Source: Paroedura picta (Eukaryota > Chordata > Lepidosauria > Squamata > Gekkonidae). From it: a stretch of DNA of 64,000 nt. Below are positions 34,802 to 47,033 of the stretch, in pieces (within the stretch, counting starts at the first letter, position 1; every line of letters starts with the position of its first letter). The position numbers and the translations under genes were made by a program. The notes beneath the pieces were generated by a model, which made no database searches, had not been told where the DNA came from, and was given only the letters and a program-made list of their open reading frames with translations. The stretch lies in contig NC_135381.1 of the NCBI RefSeq assembly GCF_049243985.1, positions 25,592,345-25,656,344 of the forward strand, in the 5' to 3' direction.

Positions 34802-35539
34802 GAAAGTGCATCAGCCAATACTTAATAGAATTTATTAATCCAAAGGGATTGTTAAACAAGATTTTCACTGCTGAGCACTGGAGGGTCTTTACAGACTTCT
34901 TTCTCCTTCTCATGACTGGAACAAATCCTATAAAAGGAGAACACAATGTTTATATAGGGTTTTGTTTGTTTCTTGGCCCCAAATTCTAAGACAATCTCTT
35001 GAACTTCACCAATAGCCATTTGACTCCCTCTTTAACCTTTTATCCCATTCATTTCTCAGATTTAATTTAACCAAAATTATTAAAACAGACTGCCAATGTA
35101 TTAAGCTTAATGACAGAGGTCTTGGACACTGAGGCAGGGTTAGACAATGAATATGAGAAAGGGGAAACAAAATTATAAACTAACCAGAGTCTTAAACTAG
35201 GATTCTGCATTGCAATTATGTTTGGATACAGCTGATTCAATCATAGCACCTGACTGCTGATATAAGTTATTAAGTTAGAAAATCTACATCCCATGCCTCC
35301 GGGAAGCTTTATAAGGCAGCTTCCGGTAGCAAGTTAAAATATTTTTAAACCACACACAAACAATGCTAAGAGATTGACAATAAATGCTATCGACATGATA
35401 AAAGCAGAAGCCAAAATGCAAAATATAATTATCTAAACACAAGCAGCAATAATGGCAGACGACACTTAAAAGCACACACACAACCATGAGCTCAGATTAA
35501 ATTGGGGTTGTCAGGGGCTGAATCCCTGGTGCCTTCAGT
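34802..35539. other. Unassigned non-coding sequence
   Basis: No exon or recognised repeat. Confidence 0.4.
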
Positions 35540-35803
35540 TAAAGGATTTTGTGCAACAGCGGGTACTGCAACTTCCTCTGCCTGACAGCCCTTGTCAAAA
35601 TAGGCAATGCTCCCATGAAAACCACCACTAATTCGTCCAACCCACGGGACTGGCAATATGTTAAATGTGAATCAATGTTCTGTTCTATTTTATTGTTCTA
35701 TTGTTATGACTGTATTGTTACTGTTTATAATTATCGAGTTATCTGTATTGTTTCCCTGTTTATGTAAAGCACCCTGAGCCTCAGGGGAGGGTGGTATATC
35801 AAC

Positions 35804-35845
<42 letters not shown>
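35540..35845 (+). mobile_element. L2-like LINE 3' UTR with (CAAT)n tail
   Basis: The end has GCACCCTGAGCCTCAGGGGA and GTGGTATATCAACC followed by a (CAAT)n tail of about 45 bp, as in an L2-like terminus. Confidence 0.7.
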
Positions 35846-37557
35846 ACCCAGTCTGGCTAAGGAGAAGGCAGCTTCCAATGTGAAATGACTATAAAGAGAT
35901 CAAAAAGGCCTGGAATACATGTAAACTGGTCCTTAAAACTAAATACTAAAAGTAATAAATAAATAGCTTTGGTGCTAGGTAGAGCTCTGTTGTGAACAGA
36001 GTGCCAGAGATTGTGTGCCACGACTGAGAAAGCTATCAGCTTTGTCTCTTCAAATCTTTCTTCAGACTTAAAAATATCATACAGCTGCCTAGCTGCACTT
36101 TGAAGTGAAAGACTAACATTGGGAGGGTCTTAAGCCTTTCCCCTTGCACTGTTTTTTCTGTTGACAATCACTATGCCATGCAGCTTTTAGCCTTCCAAGG
36201 GAAAATGCGTAGAGGTCTCAGTGTCATCTTGTTTGCAACAATATTGACAAAAGGTTACAGACTAGCCTGATCTCAGCAGATCCAAGTTGATCCATGAAAT
36301 CCAGAACAAAGAATGACCAGCTGAATGGCGTAGAAACCATGTATCAGTTTCTAAATTCTCTCTTTTTATTAATAAAATGGGATCTGGATATTAAATTCCT
36401 GCTTTCAAGACCAACACCTTTCCTCAGTGGCTTGCCCCTCTTATTCTGTTCTCCAAAGTAATAACAAAGGTTTCTTCCCTCCTTATGTCAGAATTTATAA
36501 TATACTTGGGCCATAGATCCTCTCTGTAGAGGATCCCATCACCAATATCTCCATCTCTGTCTCTCCTCTGTCCTATCAAGTATATTAGTTCCTAAATATA
36601 CCTGTATCTACTCTTTAATCAGATTGTGTACCATTGCTGTATTAATTACTCTGCTAACAGAAAGTAATGCCCATCAACCCCAGATGTTTTGTGCTACTCT
36701 GGGAGGTGTTGGTGGTTGTTATGGAAGGAGCCTGAGGTACAAATCAGCTGCCTGATGGAGCAACTCTTACTCTCTCTCCTGCTTGCAAAAGATGCTTTTA
36801 AAAATAAGATCTGCAAAACCAGGCATATGTAATGAGGGGAAAGGAGAAAATCTGCATATGGCATGCGTAATGCCTTTATGAATTGGGTCTTTAATAATTT
36901 ACATTACCAGTTTAATACATTGAATACAAATTATCCCTCTCATATGCTGTGCTGACAAACATAAAAATGGAGTAATCTAAGCTGTAATAGCACTACACCA
37001 AAAAGACATAAATGCCACTAGAAGGGTTAGGATAAGTTATTGCAAGCACAGAGTAGCTCTATGGGTCCCTGGTGCAATTGGATGTAGAGCAATTTCATCT
37101 TCACACTTTGCATCAAGGTTCAAAAAGCTACTGCAGTACAGCTGTATGGCAGAAACTCACACACGCACACCTAGTCTTTGACACGTTAAAAAATCTTTTT
37201 TAAAAAAAGCAGACCAGAATCACAAAGACAGTAATTATACTTTTTGCTTGAGTGTCTTGAGGGTTGCAAAGCACAACAAAATAATGATCCTGCTTTTATT
37301 TGCTAAGCATGCCTCGTTCCCACACCCACCCACCCACTTGCACAGATTTAGGAGACCGTGGTGTTCTTTTGCCATCTTCAGGTAGTTGCTGAGTATTGCA
37401 TGGACTATGGAAATGGTGAGTTTTGTTAACAGCACAATGTGATGTTTTGGATCACCTATAGCTGTAAATCTGCAAGAACAAGTTCTTTCAGGTTTTTTTC
37501 TGTGCTTTTCCATGTGCTGGAAATCCTTGTGTTGAGAAAGATCTTTCCTCCTAAAGA
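35846..37557. other. Unassigned non-coding sequence
   Basis: About 1.7 kb with no recognised exon or transposon. Confidence 0.4.
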
Positions 37558-37782
37558 TAAGGTGACCAGATTGTCCCACTGTTGGAGGGACATCTGGGGG
37601 TACCTGGCAAATTGTACTTATGTTGAAATTAAAAATATATATATTACAATACTATTTTTGCGTTCTATGCATTCTATGAAACTTTTTGTTGCTCCATACA
37701 GACCAAATTTTTAATCAAGACCCCCCCAGTCAATGGTGTCCTGCTTTACCAATGTTAAAATCTGGTCACCTTAAATTAAGAT
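37558..37782 (+). mobile_element. GGTGACC-type TIR element, complete copy
   Basis: TIRs AAGGTGACCAGAT on the left and ATCTGGTCACCTT on the right are a perfect 13-bp inverted pair. The interior is AT-rich with ATATATAT. TSD unclear (TA or TAA). The sister at 10281-10494 lies next to the HMGB3 promoter. Confidence 0.85.
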
Positions 37783-37959
37783 CACTTTTACATGGATTAG
37801 CGAACGCTAGAGGCAGGGCCTGTCCCATTGTGGCACATTGTTTCCTGTCTACCTATTTCCACTCTGGAAATGTTCCGTTTCCTTCCTCACTCCTTCCAAG
37901 AACAGTTCACCTTACCCAAAGACCTTGCAGTAAATGTAAAAAATGAGTTTCTTATGTAT

Positions 37960-38046
37960 CCAGGTGGGTAGGTATGTTGGTCTGAAGCAACAGAACAAGG
38001 TTTGAAACCAGTGGCACCTTTAAGACCAACAGTTTAATTCTGGATG
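37960..38046 (+). mobile_element. Fold-back repeat family, single-arm fragment
   Basis: Contains TATGTTGGTCTGAAGCAACA and CAGTGGCACCTTTAAGACCA, the left arm of the family at 42818 and 47685. Confidence 0.65.
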
Positions 38047-38049
38047 TGT

Positions 38050-38256
38050 GTTTGGGAAGCCAATCCCCAGGTGGGACCTACGGCTCCCCTGGAAGTTTAA
38101 CTCATCTCCAGGTGACAGAGATCAGCCCCACTGGAGAAAATGGCTGCTTTGGAAGGTGGAGCCCATAGCAGTATACTCCACCCCAAAAGCTGCTCACTCC
38201 CAGCTCCACTCCCAAAACCTCCCAAGTATTTCCCAGCCCAGAGCTGGCAATCCTAT
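38050..38256 (+). mobile_element. MITE-like repeat family A
   Basis: AGCCAATCCCCAGG on the left against CCCAGAGCTGGCAATCC on the right, with GAGATCAGCCCCACTGGAGA and AAAATGGCTGCTTTGGA inside. It directly abuts the fold-back fragment to its left. Confidence 0.7.
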
Positions 38257-38539
38257 ATGCAGGTGAAAGCTTATGTGCAGAATTAGAGTTTTATTTTTAA
38301 TTTGTATTTGTTATTGGATTTCTCAGTCACTGCTACCGGGCTATCTCGCTCATAGTGGTGTGGAACATAATAGAATCATATAAAAATCACAATGACAATT
38401 ACAAACTCAACCCCACTATAACCCAGCAATTATATCCAATTGACCTGGCTCTAGCCTCTAAGTAGGTGTAAATACAGATGATATGCTTCTTAGATGTTAA
38501 AGATGCTTGGTAGCATCTCGATGTTAAAAGATGAAAGTT

Positions 38540-38950
38540 TGGAGGAGAGGCCAATAGATCTTCCTTGCCCTGGCCTTAACCAAACACCTGGCAAAAGAGC
38601 TTTGTCTTACAGGCCCTGCGGAAAGGTGATAACTCCAACAGGGTCCTTAGCTCTTGTGGGTGCTCATTCCACCATGAGGTCCCTTGCCCTGGTTGAGACC
38701 ACGCATACTTCCTATAGGCCAGGGATCATCAACTAGTTAGAACTCGCTGAATGCAGAGTTCTGCAAGGGCCATAGGGAGTTTAGTGGTCCCTCAGGTACT
38801 CTGGGCCCAGACCATGGATGGCCTTAAAGGTCAAAACCAGAACCCTGAATCTGATCTGGAATTCAACCAGCAACCAATACAGCTGCCTCAGCATGGGCTG
38901 GATATGAGCCCTCCAAGATGTTCTTGTGAGGATCCTAACTGAACATAAAG
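38540..38950 (-). mobile_element. L2-like LINE C-terminal fragment
   Basis: The minus strand encodes RILTRTSWRAHIQPMLRQLY, WLLVEFQIRFRVLVLTFKAI and HGLGPEYLRD, followed by decayed ARAF/WW-region sequence toward lower coordinates. Confidence 0.8.
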
Positions 38951-39039
38951 GAAAAGAAATTGGCCAAATGTTGAGTAATCTCTCAAACATATAATTCAAA
39001 AGAATTATTTCTATTTCTATTAAAGTCACTTTGAAATAC

Positions 39040-39788
39040 TTAAGCAATCAGAACGGGGTCCCAGGTATTCAATAAACCCGTTTTTCTGAATCTTCTTCAG
39101 TGATTGCTTGCTATTCTGGAATACAAATATCATTCATATATTGTTTTATGTTATACAATTTTCTAAGGCATAAAACTCTTATAATCAACAGTAAACAATT
39201 TAAAGCATACCTCAGTATGGAGATTCTTTTTTTACAGTGATAGTTATCACCTTGGCAACTGCTCCTGAGTGATGGGGTCACGCTCAAGCTTGCCCAAAAT
39301 GAATCCAATCAACATCACATTTAAAGGATACAGTCTCACCAAGTAACAGGTGTAATTCATTACAAATTAGTATAGAATACAGTAATTGGTAGCCCCTTGG
39401 CTATAGCTCCTAAGTATTAGAACCCATTATAAACATATAGGTTCATGCAATAGAATAGAATATGTATCACTTATAATATCTCCAAGGAAATGGTGAGTGA
39501 ACATATAACTGTGCAACTATAATCATTTACAAAAAACAGCTTAGGTCCCACTTGGAACTGTTTGGAGTCAAAGTATCAAAATTAAAAATGTAAAAACACT
39601 CCCATTGCTGTAAGAGTGTTTGAATACCATTTTGAACCAAATGTCCTGGTTTAATCTTTGATTCCAAAAAAGGCAAAATCCTCTGTAGTGTGTTTATTTT
39701 TGGTCCAATGTTGGACCCAGGAGTGTCCAGGGTGTGGTTTCTGATACGGCATCTATGCTCCATGATTCTTATTTTTAGTGCTCTAGAT
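39040..39788 (-). mobile_element. Penelope-like element fragment, copy 1
   Basis: The minus strand encodes EHRCRIRNHTLDTPG, which matches the region after the GIY-YIG motif in copy 3, and CFYIFNFDTLTPN, matching CFYIFNCNTLEPN there. The 3' end words (ACGGGGTCCCAGG near 39055) recur in copies 2 and 3. A hAT-type piece cuts in at 39789. Confidence 0.72.
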
Positions 39789-39890
39789 CAGTGGTCCCCA
39801 ACCCCTGGTCCGGAGACCAGTCCCAGTCCGTTGATCAGTTGGTACCGGGTCGCGGTTCCTCCTCGTCCTCCTCCCCAGCTGCTGCCTAAA
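39789..39890 (+). mobile_element. hAT MITE, CAGTGGTCC family, left end only
   Basis: CAGTGGTCCCCAACCCCTGG and TGGTACCGGGTCGCGG match the left third of the elements at 17345 and 24091. The right part is missing and SINE sequence follows. Confidence 0.75.
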
Positions 39891-39944
39891 GGGAGCTGCC
39901 TAAAGCCAGCAAATGTGTCCTCCCGAGGTGGCCAAGGGCTGTTC

Positions 39945-40085
39945 TCACAAATAAGAGCTCTCTCAGCCCCACCTATCTCCCTCGGTGTCTGTTGTATGGA
40001 GAGGAAGGAAAAGGTGTTTGAAGGCCACTTTGAAACACCTTTGAGTAGTGAAAAGTGAGGTGTACAAAACCAGCTCTTCTTTTGT
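39945..40085 (+). mobile_element. tRNA/L2-tail SINE, 3' half
   Basis: CTCTCTCAGCCCCACCTATC, GTGTCTGTTGTATGGAGAGG and a tail ending ACCAGCTCTTCTT. Confidence 0.75.
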
Positions 40086-40689
40086 TCAATTGCTTGTATC
40101 TGGGCGGGGGGAGGAGGAGGCTGGACATGCTGTCCCAGTTGAGCTGCTTCCTGGCAATGATGCAATGAAGCAAATTGGTTGGGGGGAGAATGCCAGTTTG
40201 AAAGAGGCATCAATTTCTCTGTGAGCCAGCTATGAAGCATTGCTCTGCCTCCCCCTCCAGCCAAGGCAAGCAGTGGTGGAAGGAGGGGTGGGAAACATCA
40301 CAATGGTGGCCAGATGTGATTCTTCAGACTGCCAGTTATTCACTCCTGTGATAAACCACATCATACAGTGATTGCCCCCAGGGGAACATGCTGCATTTTG
40401 ATGAATGGAAAAGATGCAGCAAACTTGTGGCAGATGTTAAAAATAAAATCCAGCCTCCTGGAGTTGTCTTCACAGTTCTCTGCAGGGCACTGGAAGTAGG
40501 GGCATATAACTTAATTTAGCTCCACATAAATCATAATTTCACAGCTTAAAGATTTTAGGGTGATTTGCCTGCCTCATGAGAATCATTAACATGACCTCCT
40601 TTGGGTTCTGTAACTGCCTTTGTCAATCAACCATGCATTAAGCCATATAGGGATAGGATAGGTACAGAAACCGAGTTCAATGTACTGTT

Positions 40690-40765
40690 TCTTACATTTC
40701 ATGTGAAACGCCCTGAGCCTCAGGGGATGGAAGTATATAAATGAAATTAATAAATAATTAATATT
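40690..40765 (+). mobile_element. L2-like LINE 3' end
   Basis: ACGCCCTGAGCCTCAGGGGA followed by GTATATAAATGAAATTAATA is the L2-like terminus. Only the end is recognisable. Confidence 0.65.
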
Positions 40766-40799
40766 TGAATAAATGAATGGAAAACATAGAGTGGCCAGT

Positions 40800-40855
40800 G
40801 TCATCTCTAGGGTGTCATCTCTAGGGTGTCACCCATGTCATCTCTAGGGTGGCAT
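40800..40855. repeat. Short tandem repeat, GTCATCTCTAGG unit
   Basis: GTCATCTCTAGGGTG occurs three times, with one spacer of CACCCAT. Local duplication. Confidence 0.75.
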
Positions 40856-41094
40856 TAAAAAATCACTATGCACCTATGATTAGATGCATAGGTGTTTAAA
40901 CAGAGAAGTATGATTTAAACAAAAATCAGAAGGCATCACGGGACCTTTAAAGCATGGAGAAAGGGGATTGGTTGCCTGGATTGATTGACATATGTAAGAA
41001 CCATAGTTTCCTCAATATGAAGTCAGAAAAACAGAAACAGAATCATCAAGGCAATGTTGTGTAGTAGTTTCCTCTCTGTATATTTAAAGTTAAC

Positions 41095-42640
41095 ACAAAT
41101 TCAAGAGTCAACCAAAACGGGGTCCTAGGTTAAATTACCTGCTTTCTGCCTGTCTTCGTCAATGGTTGCTCTACAATGTAAATGAATACATAAATGAATA
41201 CGCAAATATTATTTAAACACAAACTTTCAAACAGCACTCTATCATGATATTTCAAAGCCACAAAGCAACATACTTTCAATGTATAGTTCCCTTATAAAAC
41301 AAATAATAATAATGCGTATCACATTGGCTGATGCTCATCACAGTATGGAGTTTTCAAAAGGTACTCATGGAAGGTTAACACCAATTAGCATTGATATAGA
41401 AGCTGGCAGTTCCAGGTGAAACCTATTAAAGGGGCCAGATACATTAAAAATTAACCAAAAGTAATTTTTACAAAAAACAGCTATAATCAATGTTGACATT
41501 AAGACACCATAGCATAACAGTGTCCAGATGATTAATAAAAAACTTTCCTGTTGTTGAAGGCATTTTTGAATGTTGTCATTAGTATAATGAAGAGTGAAGC
41601 TGTTCCAGTCCCAAAAATGTAAATACGTCCAAATATGATTGTGGTCCAACTAGTGTTGGACAAGAGGAGCATCTTTAATCTTATTTCTCAAGTGACTCCT
41701 GTGCTCAGAAATCTGAACTTTAAGCAGTCTAGTAGACATTCCCACATAACATAATTTACATTTGCATATGATCATATATAACGTGTTACTAGATTCACAA
41801 TTAATAAACTGTTTAATTTGAACTTTGAAATTGTCATGCCCCTACTGCCACCTCCCTTTCTCCCAGGAGTTGGCACAGAAACCAGGGCCTGCAGCTGAGC
41901 CAGCTCTGGCAGAAGAGAGAGGGGCCTCTGAATGTGCAGCAGGGGAAAGCAGCACAAGTCAGCCAGGCTCTTCCCACAAGGCATCTTTGGTGCATCCGCA
42001 GATGTATTCCAGCCCTGACAGCTTGCCTGAGCAATGCAGGCAAAGCAGAAGGGTGGTGTTTGCTGAATGCCAAAGGAGCCAGAGCCTGCGGGCATGCTGT
42101 CAAAGTAGATGGGGCCCAGCTGGGATAGCTCCTGGGGAGGATGAGTGAGTCCTCCCCCAGGTGCAGCCAATTAGCTGGGCTGCTTTTAGGAGAGACAGCA
42201 GCAGCTCTTTGGCGTGGATACAATCTATGCAAAAATCCTCCTGTCAGGTTTGGATTCCTTGGTCTGCGAACTTCTATTCCCATTGGCTTCCCTAACTCCT
42301 GGCAAATGGCTTTTGACTACATACCTGGTAACTGGACTGGCTTTGTTGAATATATGCTTATCTGAAATCTGACCTTGGCTTTCCCTTGACTACTCTTTGC
42401 CTTTCCCTTAACTCTGCTTGCTTTGATTCCTAACGACTTTGTTCTGGTGTGGATTCCAGCTAGGCTCTGCAGCCTAGGCTCCTCCTGTTCCTGGGTGTGG
42501 CCAGCTAGGGCAGCATAGAAACCATTAGAGTGTTGATACTCCTTAGTTTCCAGCATATATATGCACACCATACATTTGCCACAGCAATAATTGCTTAATG
42601 GTAAAATATCAATAGAGTGTTTTAAAGGCATAATAATGTC
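41095..42640 (-). mobile_element. Penelope-like element fragment, copy 2, split by an LTR
   Basis: The minus strand carries the shared 3' end (ACGGGGTCCTAGG near 41116). Decayed GIY-YIG-region coding lies near 41700-41820 (NTLYMIICKCKL and VGMSTRLLKV when read in reverse), and similarity to copy 3 resumes at about 42518. The gap between 41832 and 42517 is an inserted LTR-like block. Confidence 0.65.
41832..42517 (+). mobile_element. Probable solo LTR nested in Penelope-like copy 2
   Basis: About 686 bp starting TGTCATGCCC, with CAGCAGCTCTTTGGCGTGGA mid-way and a GACTTTGTTCTGGTGTGGAT-rich right part, in the style of reptile LTRs. Flanks GAAAT and GAAAC are a near-match 5-bp duplication, and Penelope-like sequence resumes beyond it. 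No internal region. Family uncertain (gypsy/Ty3 or retroviral type); orientation tentative. Confidence 0.45.
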
Positions 42641-42817
42641 CTGAATAAAGTGAGTAGAGGCTGGGAGGCACGAAAATATTTAGAGCTATGCCATGCAGCT
42701 GGTATAATGCTATTTTTACCAATGTATGAAAATGCCCCTGAAGTTCCATAGCCAGATTTGAACTCATAGAGCTGTGGTTTCAAGGCAAGTCACTTACTAA
42801 GTAAACCACCTAAACTG

Positions 42818-43050
42818 TGAAACAAAATCAGAGTCCAGTGGCACCTTTAAGACCAACAAAGATTTATTTGAGGCATGAGTTTTCAAGTGCAAGCACTCTT
42901 CCTTAAACTGTGAACTGATCATCATGACAGTGGGAACAGATAAGCAAAAGTTAATCCTGTTAAATTAGTAAACTGTCACAACATACAAATACAGCCATAT
43001 AATTCTTTACTAAAACAGCCAATCAGTCCCCTTGAATTCAGTTGTAGTTC
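42818..43050 (+). mobile_element. Fold-back repeat family, partial copy
   Basis: CAGTGGCACCTTTAAGACCA, AAAGATTTATTTGAGGCATG and TCATGACAGTGGGAACAGAT match the arms and centre of the element at 47685-48010. Confidence 0.7.
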
Positions 43051-44340
43051 ACAAAAACATAGGAGAAATAAAACGATGTTAGTGACTAACAGCTTACACT
43101 TTACCATTTGTTGCTTGCCCCATCTGTCTTCACTCAAGTGTGAAACATTCCTACAAGTAGAAGCTGAGCTGGCAACTATCTTGTCCTGAGACCAGAGAGT
43201 TAAATTCAAAATTACATTATATAGTATTAACAGTCACATTGTCCGAATTAAATTTCTAGAAGAAAATCTGAGAAAATGATAGGTGCAGAGTGCAGGAACA
43301 GATGCAAACAGACTGAAGATTAAAGAGATACTGCTTCAATTCAGTAAACTGTGAATGCAGATAGCACCCAAGACAGGCTGTTCATACAACACTATGAACA
43401 TTCTCAGGAAAATTTGCAAAACTGTGATTAACTGTTTCATAAGGAGTTATAAGCTGCTGGAAATGTTTAGCATTCTCTTCTTCAATAACTGCCATCTTCA
43501 GATTTTGCTTTGAAAAACAGCAGAGAACCCCTTGTACGCCAGGAGAGATTTCCCACACTTTTTGAATTTATGAATATTCACCCCATATATTTTAGCATGC
43601 TGTTTTTGTTGTTGGCAGGGAGATGGTGAATGAACAGCAGACTCATCACAATGCTATTGAGTCTTACTATAAGTCTACTTAGATAGTACTGTCTATCTTG
43701 CCTGGGAGTAGCTAACCAAGATCTCTGGCAGATAATTTTCCAGCTCTGCCACATAATATTCTTTACCTATAGCATTTCTACATGCATATTCTACTTCAGA
43801 ACGAAGCTCTCCACCTGTTGGGGTATTTTGATAAGGCAGGCCACACCAGGACTGACTTTGCGTCTCCTGTCTTTTGGAGTGACTTTGCCATTCATTATTC
43901 TTATCCCCCCACTCTATGTCCCCGCTTTATCTCTTTTGATCTATACATTTGCAGTAATTCTTTTTAACTGAGTCTGCTGCTGAGAACATAACATGTTCTT
44001 GTGTATATCTATTACTTTCTCACAAACCAATTTGTTCCGGACCGTAAACCTCAGTTCCTGTAATTGACAGAGGAGGGGGTGTGAGACAGAAGCACAGCAA
44101 TAAATTCTTTAAGAGGGGAACCTTTCCAATAGTCACCTGCTTTTATCAAGCAGTTCCTGATAATAAAGAACATCAAAATGTTTGATCTATTTAGCCAAGC
44201 CAATGTCAGGGCCCTGTTTCAGTAGCGTTCCCCAATTAAGAGCTTTTTAAGAAAAAGAAAGGCGAAGGAATGAAAAAAAATATCAAGAGTCGGGTAGTGC
44301 CATATCTGTATTCCATCCCATGATAGGTCACGATTCATCG
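43051..44340. other. Unassigned non-coding sequence
   Basis: No exon or clear repeat recognised. Confidence 0.4.
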
Positions 44341-44371
44341 TATGGTGAGGAATCCAAATCGCAACAGCACA

Positions 44372-45360
44372 TTATGGGAGAACCATGTATCGAGAGCAAA
44401 GAACAAGAAAATGCTGGACCAACAGGAAAACACTGTGGGGAGGGGGCAGCAAAAGCCATGGAAGGGTCAGGAAACCCCCCAGCAGGCTGCAGTAAGTACC
44501 CTTGCAGCAACAAAGCCACCAAGTACCAAGGGAACGCTTCTGTGGAAGGTCCAAGGTTCCTGCAGGATCAGAACCCAGCAAGTCTCTCATAAGTTATAAG
44601 GGTCCCGTTTCTCTTTGAACCGCTTTTCTTTTCTGTGCCACGGGATCAATCAAATATTGAGGGACTCCGTCTTTCTTCTCTAAGTGTTCTTCAAATGGAC
44701 CCAGATGGTTCTGGTGTAGCAGCACCTGATACAGTTGATTTGAGCCCCCTCCTTTTCCCGTAACTGCACTCACTGGTACTTTTAGGTCCTTCATAACTTT
44801 CTCCGCCTCTCTCATGTAATCGGGAAGGCCTTCCAGGTTGGGTGCCGTTAGATTAATCCATCGGCCCTCCAACCATTCTCAGGGGTAGTCAACCTGTGGT
44901 CCTCCAGATGTTCATGGACTACAATTCCCATGAGCGCCTGCCAGCAAATGCTGGCAGGGGCTCATGGGAATTGTAGTCCATGAACATCTGGAGGACCACA
45001 GATTGACTATCCCTGAGCCACTGGTTCTCCTTCCAAGTATCTTCAAAAAGATCCCATTTGATCTCTCCTCCTTCCCTTATTGCAAAAGCTGCTTTCAGAA
45101 AGCGGCTCAGAAAAAGGGCCTTCATATCCGGCAACCCTAAACCTCCTTCTTCTATCGGTGCATAAAATACCGCTCTCCTCCAAGGGAAGGAGTTAGTCCC
45201 CACCAACCAGCATATCATCTCTCTTGTCACCTCTGTCATGGTACTTTCTGTGTTATGTGTGACCCTGCTGACACCAGATATGTCTGTACATTTTGGGATC
45301 TTCGAAACAGTTTCAAATTGAAATTTTTCCAGAGCTGTGACCATTTTTTGCTCATTCATT
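44372..45360 (-). mobile_element. LINE ORF2 C-terminal fragment, interrupted by a MITE
   Basis: The minus strand reads VTREMICWLVGTNSFPWRRA, VFYAPIEEGGLGLPDMKALF and EIKWDLFEDTWKENQW. The palindromic MITE at 44880-45015 interrupts it. It then resumes at EGRWINLTAPNLEGLPDYM and HLGPFEEHLEKKDGVPQYLI. An EEGGLGLP motif after the RT thumb is known from L1/Tx1-type ORF2 proteins, so I place it tentatively there. No known host protein matches. Confidence 0.55.
44880..45015. mobile_element. Palindromic hAT MITE inside a LINE reading frame
   Basis: CAGGGGTAGTCAACCTGTGG mirrors CCACAGATTGACTATCCCTG, with arms joined at CCTGCCAGCAAATGCTGGCA. Flanking bases AACCATTC and AGCCACTG agree at about 5 of 8 positions, a decayed duplication. 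The LINE frame continues on both sides, and a tryptophan codon occurs on both edges. Confidence 0.9.
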
Positions 45361-45474
45361 TTCTACTTTGTCACCCAGGGGACTGCAAAACCCCATACCC
45401 CAAACCCCAAAACAACATGTTGGTCTGAGCTCTCCTTATTGTTCATGAGACTGGTCTTCTCATTCATCAGAGTT

Positions 45475-45720
45475 GCAGGTATTTACTTGTGTCCCAGGGA
45501 CCTTTTGCTTTCTCAGCAATCCTTTCCCCACAACAGACATTTTGTGAAGCACGTGGGGCTGAGAGAGCTCTGACAGGACTGCTCTGTGAGAACAGCTCTG
45601 ACATGACTGTGACCAACCTAAGGTCATCCAGCTGGCTGCATGTGGAGGAGGAGTGGGGACTCAAACCTGGTTTGCCAGATTAGAAGCCACCACTCTTAAC
45701 CACTATACCAAACTGGTTCT
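45475..45720 (-). mobile_element. tRNA/L2-tail SINE, nearly full length
   Basis: Reverse complement with GGGGCTGAGAGAGCTCTGAC, AGGTCATCCAGCTGGCTGCA, a B-box segment and the head CACTATACCAAACTGGTTCT. Confidence 0.85.
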
Positions 45721-46752
45721 ATACCAAGTTGGCACTACACCATACTGCTTCTGGGTGGTCACAGGAAACCTCTCCTCCTTCCCCAGGGCTGGATCCTAAT
45801 CATTCTAGGGCCAAATTTCAAATCCAGAGTAGGTAGAACTCTTGCTTCATGTCTCGCTTCCCACCCCTACCCCCAGTTTCCGGATGCTGAGGCACATAGC
45901 GGTGGGTACTCTTACTTACACTTTAGCCCTGCTTGTGAATTTTCCCCAGGACAGGTCTCAGTTTTCTGTTGGTGACAAGAGTGTCAGGCTGTAAGTGTGA
46001 GAATTATGTCTTTGTTCACAAGGGAGTGTGTTTTACCAGGGCACAAGAGCTCACACCAAGTGGCAAATCTGTTTAAATCATTACTACGAAGGAAAACACA
46101 AATGTTGGGACAGACCTTTTGGAAGCCCAGTTGTTGTACAATCGCCCCTTTGTTTGAAGCCTCTTCGCATTCCGCTTTTTAAATACATGCTCCCATGATG
46201 CGTCATGCAAAGAAGCTGAGGGAGTGAGGGAGCCCACAGAAGAGCCTCTTCTCTTTCTCTAATTAAAGGCAGATCTTGAAGACACATGAGGCCACTGTCC
46301 TTTCCCATCGAGCAGGCAGCCCTAACATGTGACCCGCATAGTTTCATTAGTGCAACATCAGTCCCTGTAAATGGGCTGCATCAAAAGGATAGTAAATGAG
46401 AACCGGCAGGAAACTGACCATTGTTAGAACATTTACAAGAGGGGTGTTCTCCTTCCCCTTCAGTTTTATTACTACTGATTATTTGGTCAAGACGTCATTC
46501 TGGCTGCATCCTACCATGCTAGGCTGTTTATATAGAACATTCAGAACTTGAAATTTGGCTCTCTGCAATCTTTCTGGTTAAGTGACTGGATAAGGGGGGG
46601 GATAGCAGGCGGGACACTCTATCTACCCTTCTCCTTTCTAAAGTATAAACAGACTAATTAAGTCTTGACTCGGGGCCACTCTGCGCAAAGGGAAAAGTAA
46701 CATGATCTGCACTGCATGGGCCAGCGTGACGTTTTGTAGTGTCCTACTTAAA
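45721..46752. other. Unassigned non-coding sequence
   Basis: No exon or recognised repeat. Confidence 0.4.
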
Positions 46753-47033
46753 AGAGCCTCTTGTGGCGCAGAGTGGTAAGGCAGCAGACATGCAGTCTGA
46801 AAGCTCTGTTCATGAGGCTGGGAGTTCAATCCCAGCAGCCGGCTCAAGGTTGACTCAGCCTTCCATCCTTCCGAGGTCGGTAAAATGAGGACCCAGCTTG
46901 CTGGGGGGTAAATGGTAATGACTGGGGAAGGCACTGGCAAACCACCCTGTATTGAGTCTGCCATGAGAACGCTAGAGGGCGTCACCCCAAAGGTCAGACA
47001 TGACCCGGTGCTTGCACAGGGGATACCTTTACC
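46753..47033 (+). mobile_element. Sauria-type SINE, full length
   Basis: Head GAGCCTCTTGTGGCGCAGAG, a B-box segment (GGGAGTTCAATCCCAGC), GGCACTGGCAAACCACCC, and the BovB-like end TCAGACATGACCCGGTGC with a CCTTTACC tail. No convincing TSD. Confidence 0.9.

Noticed and set aside
40800-40855. CRISPR-like spaced repeats
   Set aside because: Three copies of a short unit in a vertebrate genome with essentially no spacers; a local duplication.
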